Shown here: one piece after another, positions 34,202 through 42,858 of the stretch
Layout of the letters: each line of letters opens with the position of its first letter
Numbering within the stretch: the first letter of the stretch is position 1
From: Streptomyces sp. LHD-70
GTDB taxonomy: Bacteria > Actinomycetota > Actinomycetes > Streptomycetales > Streptomycetaceae
Direction: 5' to 3'
NCBI RefSeq assembly: GCF_031157275.1
Contig: NZ_JAVIFW010000011.1
Span: forward strand, 124,001-188,000
Length of the DNA: 64,000 nucleotides
Translations under genes and position numbers: made by a program
Notes under the pieces: model-generated
The model's database searches: none
The model's input: the letters and a program-made list of their open reading frames with translations, nothing else
Told to the model about the DNA's origin: nothing

Positions 34202-35688
34202 GCGGCAAGCTGTACGGCGTGGGGCTCGGCCCCGGCGACCCGTCCCTGATGACCGTCCGCGCCGTCGAGATCATCGGCGAGGCCGACGTGATCGCGTACC
34301 ACAGCGCACGGCACGGCCGGTCCATCGCGCGGTCCATCGCGGAGAAGCACCTGCGCGCCGACCACATCGAGGAGCGCCTGGTCTACCCCGTCACGACGGA
34401 GACCACGGACCACCCCGGCGGCTACAAGGGCGCCATGGAGGACTTCTACGCGGAGGCCTCCGAGCGGCTCGCCGTCCACCTCGAAGCGGGCCGCACGGTC
34501 GCCGTCCTCGCCGAGGGCGACCCGATGTTCTACGGCTCGTACATGCACATGCACAAGCGCCTCGCCGACCGCTTCGACACCGAGGTGATCCCCGGTGTCA
34601 CGTCGGTGTCCGCCGCCGCGGCCCGGCTCGGCACCCCGCTCGCCGAGGGCGAGGAGGTGCTGACGATCCTGCCGGGCACGCTGCCCGAGGAGGAGCTGAC
34701 GGCGCGGCTCGCCGCGACGGACGTCGCGGTCGTGATGAAGCTGGGCCGTACGTTCCCCAAGGTCCGCCGGGCGATGGAGAGTTCGGGCCGCCTGGAGGCC
34801 GCGCGGTACGTGGAGCGGGCCACGATGCCCGGTCAGCGCCTCGCGCGGCTCGCGGAGGTCGACGCGGAGTCGGTGCCGTACTTCTCGGTGGCGGTGCTGC
34901 CGAGCGAGGTCGACGTGCAGCGGCCGGTGCGGGAGGTGGGCGAGGTCGTGGTGGTCGGCACCGGGCCCGCCGGGCCGCTGTGGCTGACACCGGAGTCGCG
35001 GGGCGCGCTCGCCGCCGCAGACGACCTGGTCGGCTACACCACCTACCTGGACCGGGTGCCGGTCCGGCCCGGTCAGCTGCGGCACGGTTCGGACAACAAG
35101 GTCGAGTCCGAGCGCGCGGAGTTCGCCCTCGACCTGGCCCGCAAGGGGCGTCGGGTCGCGGTGGTGTCGGGCGGTGACCCGGGCGTCTTCGCGATGGCCA
35201 CGGCCGTCCTGGAGGTCGCCTCGCAGGACGCGTACGCGGACGTGCCGGTCCGGGTCCTTCCGGGCGTGACCGCCGCCAACGCGGCCGCGGCACGCGCGGG
35301 TGCGCCCCTCGGCCACGACTACGCGACCATCTCCCTCTCGGACCGGCTCAAGCCGTGGGAGGTCATCGCCGAACGGCTGCGCGCGGCCGCTGCCGCGGAT
35401 CTGGTCCTCGCGCTCTACAACCCCGGTTCGCGCAGCCGTACTTGGCAGGTCGGCAAGGCGCGGGAGCTGCTGCTCGATCATCGGGCTCCGGACACTCCGG
35501 TGGTCGTGGCACGGGATGTGGGCGGTGCGGGCGAGCGGGTCCGGATCGTGCGGCTGGCCGACCTGGACCCGTCCGAGGTCGACATGCGGACGCTGCTGCT
35601 TGTGGGGTCGTCCCAGACGCGGGTCGTTCGTCGGGGGGACGGTGAGCAGGTGGTGTGGACGCCGCGGAGGTATCCCGAGGGAGTCTGA
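34198..35688 (+). CDS. cobIJ: CobI-CobJ fusion: precorrin-2 C20- and precorrin-3B C17-methyltransferase
   Basis: A 496-residue two-domain protein. Residues 1-240 are CobI/CbiL (GVGLGPGDPSLMTVRAVEII, AEGDPMFYGSY, VIPGVTSVSAAAARLGTPLAEG). Residues 245-496 are CobJ/CbiH (VVVVGTGPAGPLWLTPESRGALAAADDLVGYTTYLDRV, VVSGGDPGVFAMA, GHDYATISLSDRLKPWEVIAERL, ALYNPGSRSR). Each has the SAM-binding glycine-rich loop. The two act on either side of CobG, and the fusion is common in actinomycetes. Confidence 0.95.
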   Translation: MSGKLYGVGLGPGDPSLMTVRAVEIIGEADVIAYHSARHGRSIARSIAEKHLRADHIEERLVYPVTTETTDHPGGYKGAMEDFYAEASERLAVHLEAGRTVAVLAEGDPMFYGSYMHMHKRLADRFDTEVIPGVTSVSAAAARLGTPLAEGEEVLTILPGTLPEEELTARLAATDVAVVMKLGRTFPKVRRAMESSGRLEAARYVERATMPGQRLARLAEVDAESVPYFSVAVLPSEVDVQRPVREVGEVVVVGTGPAGPLWLTPESRGALAAADDLVGYTTYLDRVPVRPGQLRHGSDNKVESERAEFALDLARKGRRVAVVSGGDPGVFAMATAVLEVASQDAYADVPVRVLPGVTAANAAAARAGAPLGHDYATISLSDRLKPWEVIAERLRAAAAADLVLALYNPGSRSRTWQVGKARELLLDHRAPDTPVVVARDVGGAGERVRIVRLADLDPSEVDMRTLLLVGSSQTRVVRRGDGEQVVWTPRRYPEGV

Positions 35689-35773
35689 TTTCTCCCCGCC
35701 CGAAAGGGGCGCGGGGAAGTGCGCGACCAGCCACAACGGCGCCGCAGGCTTTCGGGAAGGGGCGGGGAGGGGA

Positions 35774-36517
35774 TCAACTCATGTGGCCGAGCCACTCCAC
35801 CGCCTCCTCCGGTGACGCAACCTCCCGCACCCCCTCCGGCACCGGCGGCCGCCGCACGACCACCACCGGAATACCCGCCTCACGGGCAGCCGTGAGTTTG
35901 GGTGAAGTCGCCTCGCCCCCGCTGTCCTTCGTGACGACCACATCGATCCCGTACCGCCGCAGCACCCCCCGCTCCCCCTCCAGCGTGAACGGCCCCCGCT
36001 CGAGCAGCAGCTCGCTACGGGCGGGCCGCGGGCCCGAGGGCGCGTCCACGGACCGTACGAGGAACCACAGCTCGTCCAGAGCAGCGTCCGCGAAGGCGGC
36101 GAGGCCCATGCGTCCCGTGGTGAGGAAGATCCGCTCGCCGAGGCCGGGCAGCAGGGCCGCCGCGGCCTCCAGGGACGCGGCGTCGTGCCAGTGGTCGCCG
36201 TCGACGGGGACCCAGCCGGGACGGCGCAGCGCGAGCAGGGGAACATGGGCGGTGGCGGCGGCCCGCGCCGCGTGGAAACTGATCGTTCCGGCGAAGGGGT
36301 GGGTGGCGTCGATGAGCGCGTCGACACGGTGCTCCCGCAGCCAGGCGGTCAGCCCTTCGGTCCCGCCGAAGCCGCCGATGCGGACCTCGCCCGGCGGCAG
36401 CCGGGGGCTCGCGACGCGGCCGGCGAGGGAGCTGGTCACCGTCAGGCCGGGTGTGCCGTGGAGCAGCTCGGCGAGTCGGCGGGCCTCCGTGGTTCCGCCG
36501 AGTATCAGTACGTGCAT
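35774..36517 (-). CDS. cobK: precorrin-6A reductase CobK
   Basis: A 247-residue NADPH-dependent reductase: VLILGGTTEARRLAELL nucleotide loop, DALIDATHPFAGTISFHAARAA, and the C-terminal VVTKDSGGEATSPKLTAAREAGIPVVVVRRP. It reduces the corrin macrocycle of precorrin-6A. It faces cbiD head to head with only 18 bp between the two start codons, so the promoters must overlap the other gene's coding sequence or be leaderless. Confidence 0.94.
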   Translation of the reverse strand: MHVLILGGTTEARRLAELLHGTPGLTVTSSLAGRVASPRLPPGEVRIGGFGGTEGLTAWLREHRVDALIDATHPFAGTISFHAARAAATAHVPLLALRRPGWVPVDGDHWHDAASLEAAAALLPGLGERIFLTTGRMGLAAFADAALDELWFLVRSVDAPSGPRPARSELLLERGPFTLEGERGVLRRYGIDVVVTKDSGGEATSPKLTAAREAGIPVVVVRRPPVPEGVREVASPEEAVEWLGHMS

Positions 36518-36535
36518 GGAAGTTCGGGTCCGATC

Positions 36536-37714
36536 ATGAGCGGTGACGTGCAGGGCGTCGACGATACGTCCGGTGGTGCGGAGAGCGGTGCGCGGGGCGG
36601 CGGTGCGGCCAAGGGCGGGCGCGGCGCCCAGCTCGCGCACACCGGGCTTCGGTCCGGCTGGACGACCGGTGCCTGTGCGACGGCGGCCACGACCGCCGCG
36701 TACACGGCGCTGCTGGCCGGGGACTTCCCCGACCCGGTGACGATCACGCTGCCGAAGGGCCAGACCCCGTCCTTCGCGCTCGCCGCCGAGGAGTTGACGG
36801 ACGCGTACGCGATGGCGGGGATCGTCAAGGACGCCGGGGACGACCCGGACGTGACGCACGGCGCGCTGGTGCGGGCGACGGTGCGGCTGCTGCCCGCCGG
36901 GTCCGGGGTGGTGTTCCGGGCGGGGCCCGGGGTGGGGACGATCACGCTGGCGGGGCTGCCGCTGCCGGTGGGCGAGCCCGCGATCAACCCGGTGCCGAGG
37001 CAGCTGATGCGTGAGCATGTCGCCGAGGTCGCGGCCCGGCACGGCGGCAGCGGCGATGTGGAGATCACCGTCTCGGTGGACGACGGCGAGGAGATCGCCC
37101 GTTCCACGTGGAACCCGCGGCTCGGCATCCTCGGCGGCCTGTCGATCCTCGGTACGACGGGGGTCGTGGTGCCGTACTCGTGCTCGGCGTGGATCGACTC
37201 GATCCGGCGCGGTGTGGATGTGGCGCGGGCGGCGGGCCGTACGCATGTGGCGGGGTGCACGGGGTCGACGTCGGAGAGGACCGTCCTCGGCGAGTACGCG
37301 CTGCCCGAGGACGCGCTGCTCGACATGGGCGACTTCGCGGGCGCCGTGCTCAAGTACATCCGCCGCCATCCCGTGGACCGGCTGACCGTCTGCGGCGGCT
37401 TCGCGAAGCTGTCCAAGCTGGCCGCCGGGCACCTCGACCTGCACTCGGCGCGCTCTCAGGTCGACAAGGGCTTCCTCGCCGAACTCGCCCGCGCGGGCGG
37501 CGCGGACGAGGCGCTCGCCGCGCAGATCGCCGAGGCGAACACGGGCCTCGCGGCCCTGCAGTTGTGCGAAGCGGCCGGGGTGCCGCTCGGCGATCTGGTG
37601 GCCACGACGGCGCGGGACGAGGCGCTGGCGGTGCTGCGCGGGGCGCCGGTCGCGGTCGACGTGATCTGCATCGACCGGGCCGGGACCGTGGTGGGGCGCA
37701 GCACGGTGGCCTGA
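36536..37714 (+). CDS. cbiD: cobalt-precorrin-5B C1-methyltransferase CbiD
   Basis: A 392-residue enzyme. After a Gly/Ala-rich N-terminal tail come GLRSGWTTGACATAATTAAYTALL, the family hallmark, then ARSTWNPRLGILGGLSILGTTGVVVPYSCSAWIDSI and VCGGFAKLSKLAAGHLDLHS. CbiD catalyses C1 methylation and deacylation in the anaerobic pathway. Here it appears to replace CobF within an otherwise aerobic gene set. The ATG at 36536 is the first after the cobK divergence. Confidence 0.93.
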   Translation: MSGDVQGVDDTSGGAESGARGGGAAKGGRGAQLAHTGLRSGWTTGACATAATTAAYTALLAGDFPDPVTITLPKGQTPSFALAAEELTDAYAMAGIVKDAGDDPDVTHGALVRATVRLLPAGSGVVFRAGPGVGTITLAGLPLPVGEPAINPVPRQLMREHVAEVAARHGGSGDVEITVSVDDGEEIARSTWNPRLGILGGLSILGTTGVVVPYSCSAWIDSIRRGVDVARAAGRTHVAGCTGSTSERTVLGEYALPEDALLDMGDFAGAVLKYIRRHPVDRLTVCGGFAKLSKLAAGHLDLHSARSQVDKGFLAELARAGGADEALAAQIAEANTGLAALQLCEAAGVPLGDLVATTARDEALAVLRGAPVAVDVICIDRAGTVVGRSTVA

Positions 37715-37732
37715 ACGGCGGCGGCGGGTGGC

Positions 37733-38065
37733 TCAGTCGCCCGCCGTGCCGACACGGATCCGGTTGCCGTCCGGGTCGGACAGCTCCAACTCCCGTCCCC
37801 AGGGCGCCTGTTCGGGCCGTACGCCGAACTCCGCGGCCACGGCGTCGAGGTCGCGTACGCGCAGATACACGAGGGTGTCCGGCCGGGCGTCGCCCTCGTG
37901 CTCGGACAGATACAGCCGTACGGGACCCCGCGCGACCTCCGTGAAGACCGGGAAGCCCGACTCGAAGCGGTGCTCCCACTGCTGCCGGAAGCCGAGCCTC
38001 GCGTACCAGTCGACGGCTCGTGCCGCGTCCGCGACCCGGAGGATCGGGATGATCTCTTCGTCCAT
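37733..38065 (-). CDS. VOC/bleomycin-resistance-like protein
   Basis: A 110-residue single glyoxalase-fold protein: IIPILRVADAARAVDWYARLGF, then RLYLSEHEGDARPDTLVYLRVRDLD and WGRELELSDPDGNRIRVG. The layout matches bleomycin-binding-like VOC proteins. Its function within the cobalamin cluster is not evident. It is probably a passenger in the gap between cbiD and cobM, reading the same way as cobM from 26 bp downstream. Confidence 0.88.
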   Translation of the reverse strand: MDEEIIPILRVADAARAVDWYARLGFRQQWEHRFESGFPVFTEVARGPVRLYLSEHEGDARPDTLVYLRVRDLDAVAAEFGVRPEQAPWGRELELSDPDGNRIRVGTAGD

Positions 38066-38091
38066 GGCCCGGAGGGTACGCGGAGCGGCGG

Positions 38092-38841
38092 TCAGCAGAC
38101 GTGCCGGTCGCGTTCCGCCGAGTACAGGTGGCTGTCCTGGAACTGCTCGGCGCCGAGGGTGCGGCCGACGATGATCACGGCGGTGCGCTGGATGCCCGCG
38201 TCCTTGACCTGGGCGGCGATCTCGTCGAGCCGGCCGCGCAGGACGACTTCGTCGGGGCGGGACGCGTACGCGACGACGGCGGTGGGGCAGTCGGCGCCGT
38301 AGTGCGGGAGGAGTTCGTCGACGACGCGGTCCACGAGCCCGGCGGCCAGGTGCAGCACGATCAGCGCGCCGCTGCGGCCGAGCGTGGCCAGGTCCTCGCC
38401 GTCCGGCATGGCGGTGGCGCGCTGCGCGACGCGGGTCAGGATGACGGTCTGGCCGACGGTCGGGACGGTCAACTCCCGCTTCAGGGACGCCGCGGCGGCA
38501 GCGAAGGCGGGCACGCCCGGCACGACCTCGTACGGCACTCCGGCCGCGTCGAGGCGCCGCATCTGCTCGGCGACCGCGCTGAACACGGACGGGTCGCCGG
38601 AGTGCAGCCGCGCCACGTCAAGGCCCTGCTCGTGGGCGCGGACCAGCTCGGCGGTGATCTCGTCGAGGGTGAGCTGCGCGGTGTCGACGAGGCGGGCGTC
38701 GGGCGGGCACTCGGCGAGGAGTTCGCGCGGGACGAGGCTGCCCGCGTACAGACAGACCTGGCAGGCGGCGAGCGTGCGGGCGCCGCGCACCGTGATCAGG
38801 TCGGCGGCGCCGGGGCCGGCTCCGATGAAGTGGACGGTCAT
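38092..38841 (-). CDS. cobM: precorrin-4 C11-methyltransferase CobM
   Basis: A 249-residue SAM-dependent enzyme: VHFIGAGPGAADLITVRGARTLAACQVCLYAGSLV, LHSGDPSVFSAVAEQMRRLD, VPGVPAFAAAAASLKRELTVP and the C-terminal IVGRTLGAEQFQDSHLYSAERDR. The family tail is intact. It overlaps the cobL stop by four bases (ATGA), so it is translationally coupled to the preceding gene. Confidence 0.95.
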   Translation of the reverse strand: MTVHFIGAGPGAADLITVRGARTLAACQVCLYAGSLVPRELLAECPPDARLVDTAQLTLDEITAELVRAHEQGLDVARLHSGDPSVFSAVAEQMRRLDAAGVPYEVVPGVPAFAAAAASLKRELTVPTVGQTVILTRVAQRATAMPDGEDLATLGRSGALIVLHLAAGLVDRVVDELLPHYGADCPTAVVAYASRPDEVVLRGRLDEIAAQVKDAGIQRTAVIIVGRTLGAEQFQDSHLYSAERDRHVC

Positions 38842-40139
38842 CGTGTCGCTCCTGCGGGGTCGTCGTCCGACGCGGGGCCGGCGTACTCGGGATCGCTTGC
38901 GGAAGTCTTCTGTACGGCCCACTGGGTGACCGGCATCGCCTGCCGCCAGCCGGTGAAGCCGCCGACCGGCACGGCGTGGGCGACGGCCAGCTTCACCAGC
39001 TCGCCGCCGAGGCGCCGGTGGGCGGCGCCGAGCTGCGCCTCCGATTCGAGGGTGACGGTGTTGGCGACGAGCCGCCCGCCGACGGGCAGCGCGTCCCAGC
39101 AGACCTCAAGGAGTCCGGGCGCGGTGAGGCCGCCTCCGATGAACACGGCGTCGGGCCGCGGGAGTTCGGTGAGGGCGGCGGGCGCGGCGCCGCTGACGAC
39201 ACGCAGGGCGGGGACGCCGAGGCGGTCGGCGTTGCGGGCGATGCGCTCGGCCCGCACGGGGTCGCGTTCGACGGTGACGGCGCGGCAGGAGGGGTGCGTG
39301 CGCATCCACTCGACGGCGATGGAACCGGAGCCTCCGCCGACGTCCCACAGGAGTTCGCCGGGCGCGGGCGCGAGGGCGGCGAGCGTGGCGGCCCGTACGT
39401 GGCGCTTGGTGAGCTGGCCGTCGTGCTCGTACGCGGCGTCCGGGAGTCCGGGCACGGCTCCGATCCGGAGTGCGCCCGGGGCGCGGCGGCAGTCGACGGC
39501 GACGATGTTGAGCGGGTCGCAGAGGCGGTCGGCGGGCCAGTCGTCGGCGGACAGCGCGTCGCCGGTGTCCTCCCGTGGGCCGCCGAGCTGTTCGAGGACG
39601 CGCATCCGGCTGGGCCCGAAGCCGCGGTCGCGAAGGAGTGCGGCGATCTCGCCGGGGGTGGCGGCGCCCGCGCTCAGCACGAGCAGCCGACGGCCGTCGT
39701 GCAGGGCGGCGGCGACCCGGGCGACGGGCCGGCCCACGACCGTCACGACCTCCACGTCCTCCTGCGGCCAGCCGAGCCGGGCGCAGGCGTACGCGACGGA
39801 CGAGGGGTGCGGCAGGACCCGCAGCGCGTCCGCGCCGAGCTCTTCGGTGAGGGCGCGCCCGATGCCGTAGAACATCGGATCCCCGCTGGCCAGTACGGCG
39901 ATCCGGCGGCCCGCGTGCGCGGCGAGCAGTCCGGGGACGGCGGGGCGCAACGGCGAGGGCCAGGCGAGGTGTTCGCCGGTGCACTGCGCGGGCAGCAGGT
40001 CGAGCTGGCGGGGCCCGCCGACGATCACCTCGGCGTCCCGCAGGGCCGCGCGGGCGGCGTCCGTGATCCCGTCCCAGCCGTCGGCGCCGATCCCGACGAC
40101 GGTGACGGCGGGGGTCGGTCGTGGTGGTACGGGCGTCAC
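38838..40139 (-). CDS. cobL: precorrin-6B C5,15-methyltransferase (decarboxylating) CobL
   Basis: A 433-residue CbiE-CbiT fusion. Residues 1-205 form the CbiE methylase (VTVVGIGADGWDGI, IVGGPRQLDLLPA, VLASGDPMFYGIG). Residues 230-410 form the CbiT decarboxylase/methylase (LTKRHVRAATLAALAPAPGELLWDVGGGSGSIAVEWMR, DAVFIGGGL). The GTG start at 40139 gives MTPVPPRPTPAVTVVGIG; the longer frame upstream is low-complexity proline/glycine sequence. It forms an operon with cobM. Confidence 0.93.
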   Translation of the reverse strand: MTPVPPRPTPAVTVVGIGADGWDGITDAARAALRDAEVIVGGPRQLDLLPAQCTGEHLAWPSPLRPAVPGLLAAHAGRRIAVLASGDPMFYGIGRALTEELGADALRVLPHPSSVAYACARLGWPQEDVEVVTVVGRPVARVAAALHDGRRLLVLSAGAATPGEIAALLRDRGFGPSRMRVLEQLGGPREDTGDALSADDWPADRLCDPLNIVAVDCRRAPGALRIGAVPGLPDAAYEHDGQLTKRHVRAATLAALAPAPGELLWDVGGGSGSIAVEWMRTHPSCRAVTVERDPVRAERIARNADRLGVPALRVVSGAAPAALTELPRPDAVFIGGGLTAPGLLEVCWDALPVGGRLVANTVTLESEAQLGAAHRRLGGELVKLAVAHAVPVGGFTGWRQAMPVTQWAVQKTSASDPEYAGPASDDDPAGATR

Positions 40140-40303
40140 GGCGGGCGGTACCTCGGGGTTCGGGGGTCGGGGGGGGCGGGGTGTCGGGGGGTCGGAGGTC
40201 AGGGTTCGGCCAGGGCCGACAGGGGCGCACTTTACTGGGGGCGGACCTGCGGTTCTGTGGCCGGGGGGCCGTTTGCTCCTCCCCGCCCCGCCCCTCGCCG
40301 GAC

Positions 40304-40321
40304 GGGCTGAAAACTCAGCCC
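40304..40321. terminator. GGGCTGA-N4-TCAGCCC hairpin at a stop codon
   Basis: GGGCTGA-AAAC-TCAGCCC is a perfect 7-bp stem. Its right arm contains the stop codon of the minus-strand membrane gene (40315-40317). It is the third member of the same repeat family in this window. Confidence 0.6.
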
Positions 40322-41010
40322 CACACCCGCGCACACTCCCGACAAGCCCGAGCCGCCCCCGCAATCTTGGCGTGGAAGACAAGGACGACACCCCCCGCGG
40401 CGGCGCACAGCGGCCAGTTGCTTGCCAGGACGGACGCGGCGACGAGCGTCAACCCGCTGACGGCCAGCGCCGCAGCCGCAGCCGTGCCCGACCACGCCAC
40501 GGTCAGCGGGAGCCGCCGCGGCATGGGCAGCCGCCGCGCGAGCGCGCCGGTGGCGACGAGGGCGGCCGCGGCCAGGAGAGCGGTGACGGCCGCGACTCCG
40601 CCCAGATGCGCGATCAGCACGCGGGCCGCTCCGGGCGCGGACGCACCTCCGGCGCCGGGCCACCACCGCAGCAGGTACCAGCACATGAGCAGCAGCGGTG
40701 CGACGAGCATGACCGTACGGGCGGTGAACCGGGCCTGGGCGACGGTGAGTTCACGCTGGAAGTCCGGTGCGAGTTCGGCGACGGCGCCGAACTCCCGGAC
40801 GGCCTGCCGCGCGGCGCGTACGTCGGCGGCCCGGCCGGTTTCCGACGCGTCGGACAGGTCCCGCGCGGCGTCGATCAGCCCCTCGCGGAACTCCGCCAGC
40901 ATGCGGGACTTGGCGCGCGCGGGGCCGTGCAGGGCCGCGGCCAGGTCCGCGACGTGCGCCTCGATGGGGTTCTCGGCGGGGGCGGCCGCACCTTCGGCCG
41001 TCGCCGTCAC
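40315..41010 (-). CDS. PadR-associated membrane protein
   Basis: A 231-residue protein. An N-terminal soluble helical part (HVADLAAALHGPARAKSRMLAEFREGLIDAARDL) resembles the permease-prefix domain that accompanies PadR regulators. Four to five transmembrane helices follow (TVMLVAPLLLMCWYLL, ALVATGALARR, LTLVAASVLA, VVLVFHAKIAG). The GTG start overlaps the PadR stop (GTGA), so the two are co-translated. Such pairs act in envelope or drug stress; the exact role is unknown. Confidence 0.8.
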   Translation of the reverse strand: MTATAEGAAAPAENPIEAHVADLAAALHGPARAKSRMLAEFREGLIDAARDLSDASETGRAADVRAARQAVREFGAVAELAPDFQRELTVAQARFTARTVMLVAPLLLMCWYLLRWWPGAGGASAPGAARVLIAHLGGVAAVTALLAAAALVATGALARRLPMPRRLPLTVAWSGTAAAAALAVSGLTLVAASVLASNWPLCAAAGGVVLVFHAKIAGAARACRECARVWG

Positions 41011-41354
41011 GTCGCGGGCTTCGGGCCGGGGGCGGACGCCGGGTCCAGCACGGAGCCGATGGCGGTCGTGAACTCCTTCCACACCGACCGCTCCTCCGCG
41101 AGGCTGCGGCGGCCGGCGTCGGTGAGTTCGTAGCAGCGTCTGCGCCGCTCGCCCTCCGACTCCCAGACGCTGCGCAGCAGTCCGAGCCGCTCCAGCTTGT
41201 TCAGGGCCGGGTAGATGGTGCCCTTGCGCAGCTCCAGGACGCCGTTGCTGCGTTCCTGGACGGCGGTGATCACCGCGTACCCGTGCAGCGGGCCGGATTC
41301 GAGGACGGACAGTAGGAGTCCGTCGAGATGCCCGCGTACCGCACTCGCCTTCAT
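41007..41354 (-). CDS. PadR-family regulator
   Basis: A 115-residue winged-helix protein: MKASAVRGHLDGLLLSVLESGPLHGYAVITAV, then LRKGTIYPALNKLERLGLLRSVWESEGERRRRCYELTDAGRRSL. It is a short PadR-s1 type with a brief C-terminal dimerisation helix. An imperfect palindrome (GGTTAGGC-A-GCCTACC, 41355-41370) touches the start codon and is the likely autoregulatory operator. It forms an operon with the following membrane protein. Confidence 0.88.
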   Translation of the reverse strand: MKASAVRGHLDGLLLSVLESGPLHGYAVITAVQERSNGVLELRKGTIYPALNKLERLGLLRSVWESEGERRRRCYELTDAGRRSLAEERSVWKEFTTAIGSVLDPASAPGPKPAT

Positions 41355-41370
41355 GGTTAGGCAGCCTACC
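41355..41370. promoter_or_regulatory. candidate PadR operator at the start codon
   Basis: GGTTAGGC and GCCTACC form an imperfect inverted repeat with one extra T in the left arm, immediately upstream of the padR ATG. A similar GGCGGCCTACC half-site recurs near 41420. Confidence 0.45.
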
Positions 41371-41459
41371 CAAGTGAGGTGCGGACGTGCTACTGATAGA
41401 TCGACAGCCAATCCATTGGCGGCCTACCCATCGACCCGCCACCCGAGGAGGGCACTCCG

Positions 41460-41948
41460 GTGACCAAGTTCCTGCTTTCCGTGCACGTGCTGGCCGCGAT
41501 CCTGGCGGTCGGGCCGATCACGGTCGCGGCGTCGATGTTTCCGCGCTACGTCCGCCCCGCGAAGGCCACGGAAGGCCCGGCCGCCGCCGAGGAGACCCCG
41601 GAGGAGGAGGCGCGCACGGCGGCGCTGCTCCATCGGATCTGCCGGGCGTACGCACTCGTCGGCGTCGTGGTGCCGGTCTTCGGCTTCGCGACCGGGGCAC
41701 AGCTCGGCGTGCTCACCGATCCGTGGCTGCTCATCTCGATCGTCCTGACCGCCGCGGCGGCGGCGCTCCTGCTGGTCGCGATCCTGCCGGGCCAGGAGCG
41801 CCTACTCCCCGTGACTGGCACGCCGACCGCCGAGGCGCGGCGGGCGGGCGCGGCACGGCTCGCGATGCTCACGGGGATCTTCAACGTGCTGTGGGCGACG
41901 GTCACGGTGCTGATGATCGTGCGCCCGGGCTCGACCACAGGGGCCTGA
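41460..41948 (+). CDS. DUF2269-like integral membrane protein
   Basis: A 162-residue protein with four helices: KFLLSVHVLAAILAVGPITVAASMFPRYV, then YALVGVVVPVFGFATGAQLGVL, LLISIVLTAAAAALLLVAI and GIFNVLWATVTVLMIVRPG. The first helix with its histidine resembles DUF2269/CopD-like membrane proteins. The GTG start at 41460 follows GAGGAGG. It is divergent from the padR operon, with about 105 bp between them, so PadR may regulate it too. Confidence 0.75.
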   Translation: MTKFLLSVHVLAAILAVGPITVAASMFPRYVRPAKATEGPAAAEETPEEEARTAALLHRICRAYALVGVVVPVFGFATGAQLGVLTDPWLLISIVLTAAAAALLLVAILPGQERLLPVTGTPTAEARRAGAARLAMLTGIFNVLWATVTVLMIVRPGSTTGA

Positions 41949-42001
41949 ACGCCCGCACTACAGGGGCCTGAACGCCTGCCAGGCGCTCGGTCCTCCCAGT
42001 G

Positions 42002-42038
42002 GCCGGGGCTGATTGATCAGCCCGTCCGGCGATTGAGG
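42002..42038. repeat. intergenic palindromic repeat (GGGCTGA family)
   Basis: GGGCTGA-TTGA-TCAGCCC, flanked by GCCGG and CCGGC and followed by CGATTGAGGAC, is a recognisable dispersed streptomycete intergenic element. Between 42040 and 42176 I see only further GC-rich repeat-like sequence (GGTCCGGGGCGGAGCCCC) and no gene. Confidence 0.65.
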
Positions 42039-42176
42039 ACGAGCGCGGAGCGCGATACGGGGTCCGGGGCGGAGCCCCGACAGCGGGGGCCCGGGGACAC
42101 CCCTGAACCGGCGCCCACACCGAGTACGGCGAGGACCGGCTCCCCACCGCCCGGTCCTCGCCGACCCCTGCCGGGA

Positions 42177-42824
42177 CTACGTCAGCTCCGGCACCAGCTC
42201 CCCCAGGGCCGCGCGCGTCGCCGCCGGGTCCGTGTGCAGGACCGCACGCATGCCCACGGCGCGGGCGCCGAGGACGTTGGGCTCGGCGTCGTCCACGAAC
42301 ACCACGCGTTCGGCCGGGAGTCGGAGGCGGTCGAGGGTGAGCTCGAAGATCTCGGCGTGCGGCTTGCGCAGGCCGACCTCCTCCGAGATGACGATCGGGT
42401 CGAACAGCGCGTCGAGCCGCTCGCGCGGGTAGATGTTGCCCCAGCTGTTGGACAACAGGCCGACGCGCAGGCCGAGTCGGCGCAGCTCGTCCGCGAGGCC
42501 GAACATCGCCTCGTCCTCACGCATCTCCGCGAAGAGCCGGTCGAGCACGCCGACCGGGTCGACGGGGCCGCCGTCCAGGGTGGTGAGCTCGGCGGCGAGC
42601 AGCGTGTCGAACTCCGCCGTGCTCAACTCCCCCGTCTCCAGGCGGTGGATCGGCGTGCCGTCCGGGGCGTCGCGGGAGAGCCAGGCCTTGAGGGTGCGGG
42701 AGAACGAGGCCGGGTCGATGCCGTCGCGGTCCAGCCAGGCGGCGATCGACTCCCGTACCGGGCCGGTGAGGACGCCGCCGAAGTCGAACACGACGGCGTC
42801 GACGCGGCGCCGGCCGCCGGTCAT
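42177..42824 (-). CDS. HAD-superfamily hydrolase
   Basis: A 215-residue HAD-IA protein. Motif I is VVFDFGGVLTG (the nucleophile Asp is the first D), motif II GLLSNSWG, motif III GLRKPHAEIF and motif IV FVDDAEPNVLGARAVGM. The motifs and length resemble the epoxide-hydrolase N-terminal-like or phosphatase branch. The ATG at 42824 follows GGAGGT. It is the last gene of the thiolase/SDR operon and may hydrolyse a phosphorylated or acyl intermediate. Confidence 0.85.
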   Translation of the reverse strand: MTGGRRRVDAVVFDFGGVLTGPVRESIAAWLDRDGIDPASFSRTLKAWLSRDAPDGTPIHRLETGELSTAEFDTLLAAELTTLDGGPVDPVGVLDRLFAEMREDEAMFGLADELRRLGLRVGLLSNSWGNIYPRERLDALFDPIVISEEVGLRKPHAEIFELTLDRLRLPAERVVFVDDAEPNVLGARAVGMRAVLHTDPAATRAALGELVPELT

Positions 42825-42858
42825 CGCCCGACCTCCGGGGCCGTGCCGCCGCACGCCA

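Noticed and set aside
40315..41442. 375-residue single protein in place of two PadR-region genes
   Set aside because: The upstream part of that frame is out of phase with PadR. A GTGA overlap separates a regulator and a membrane protein.
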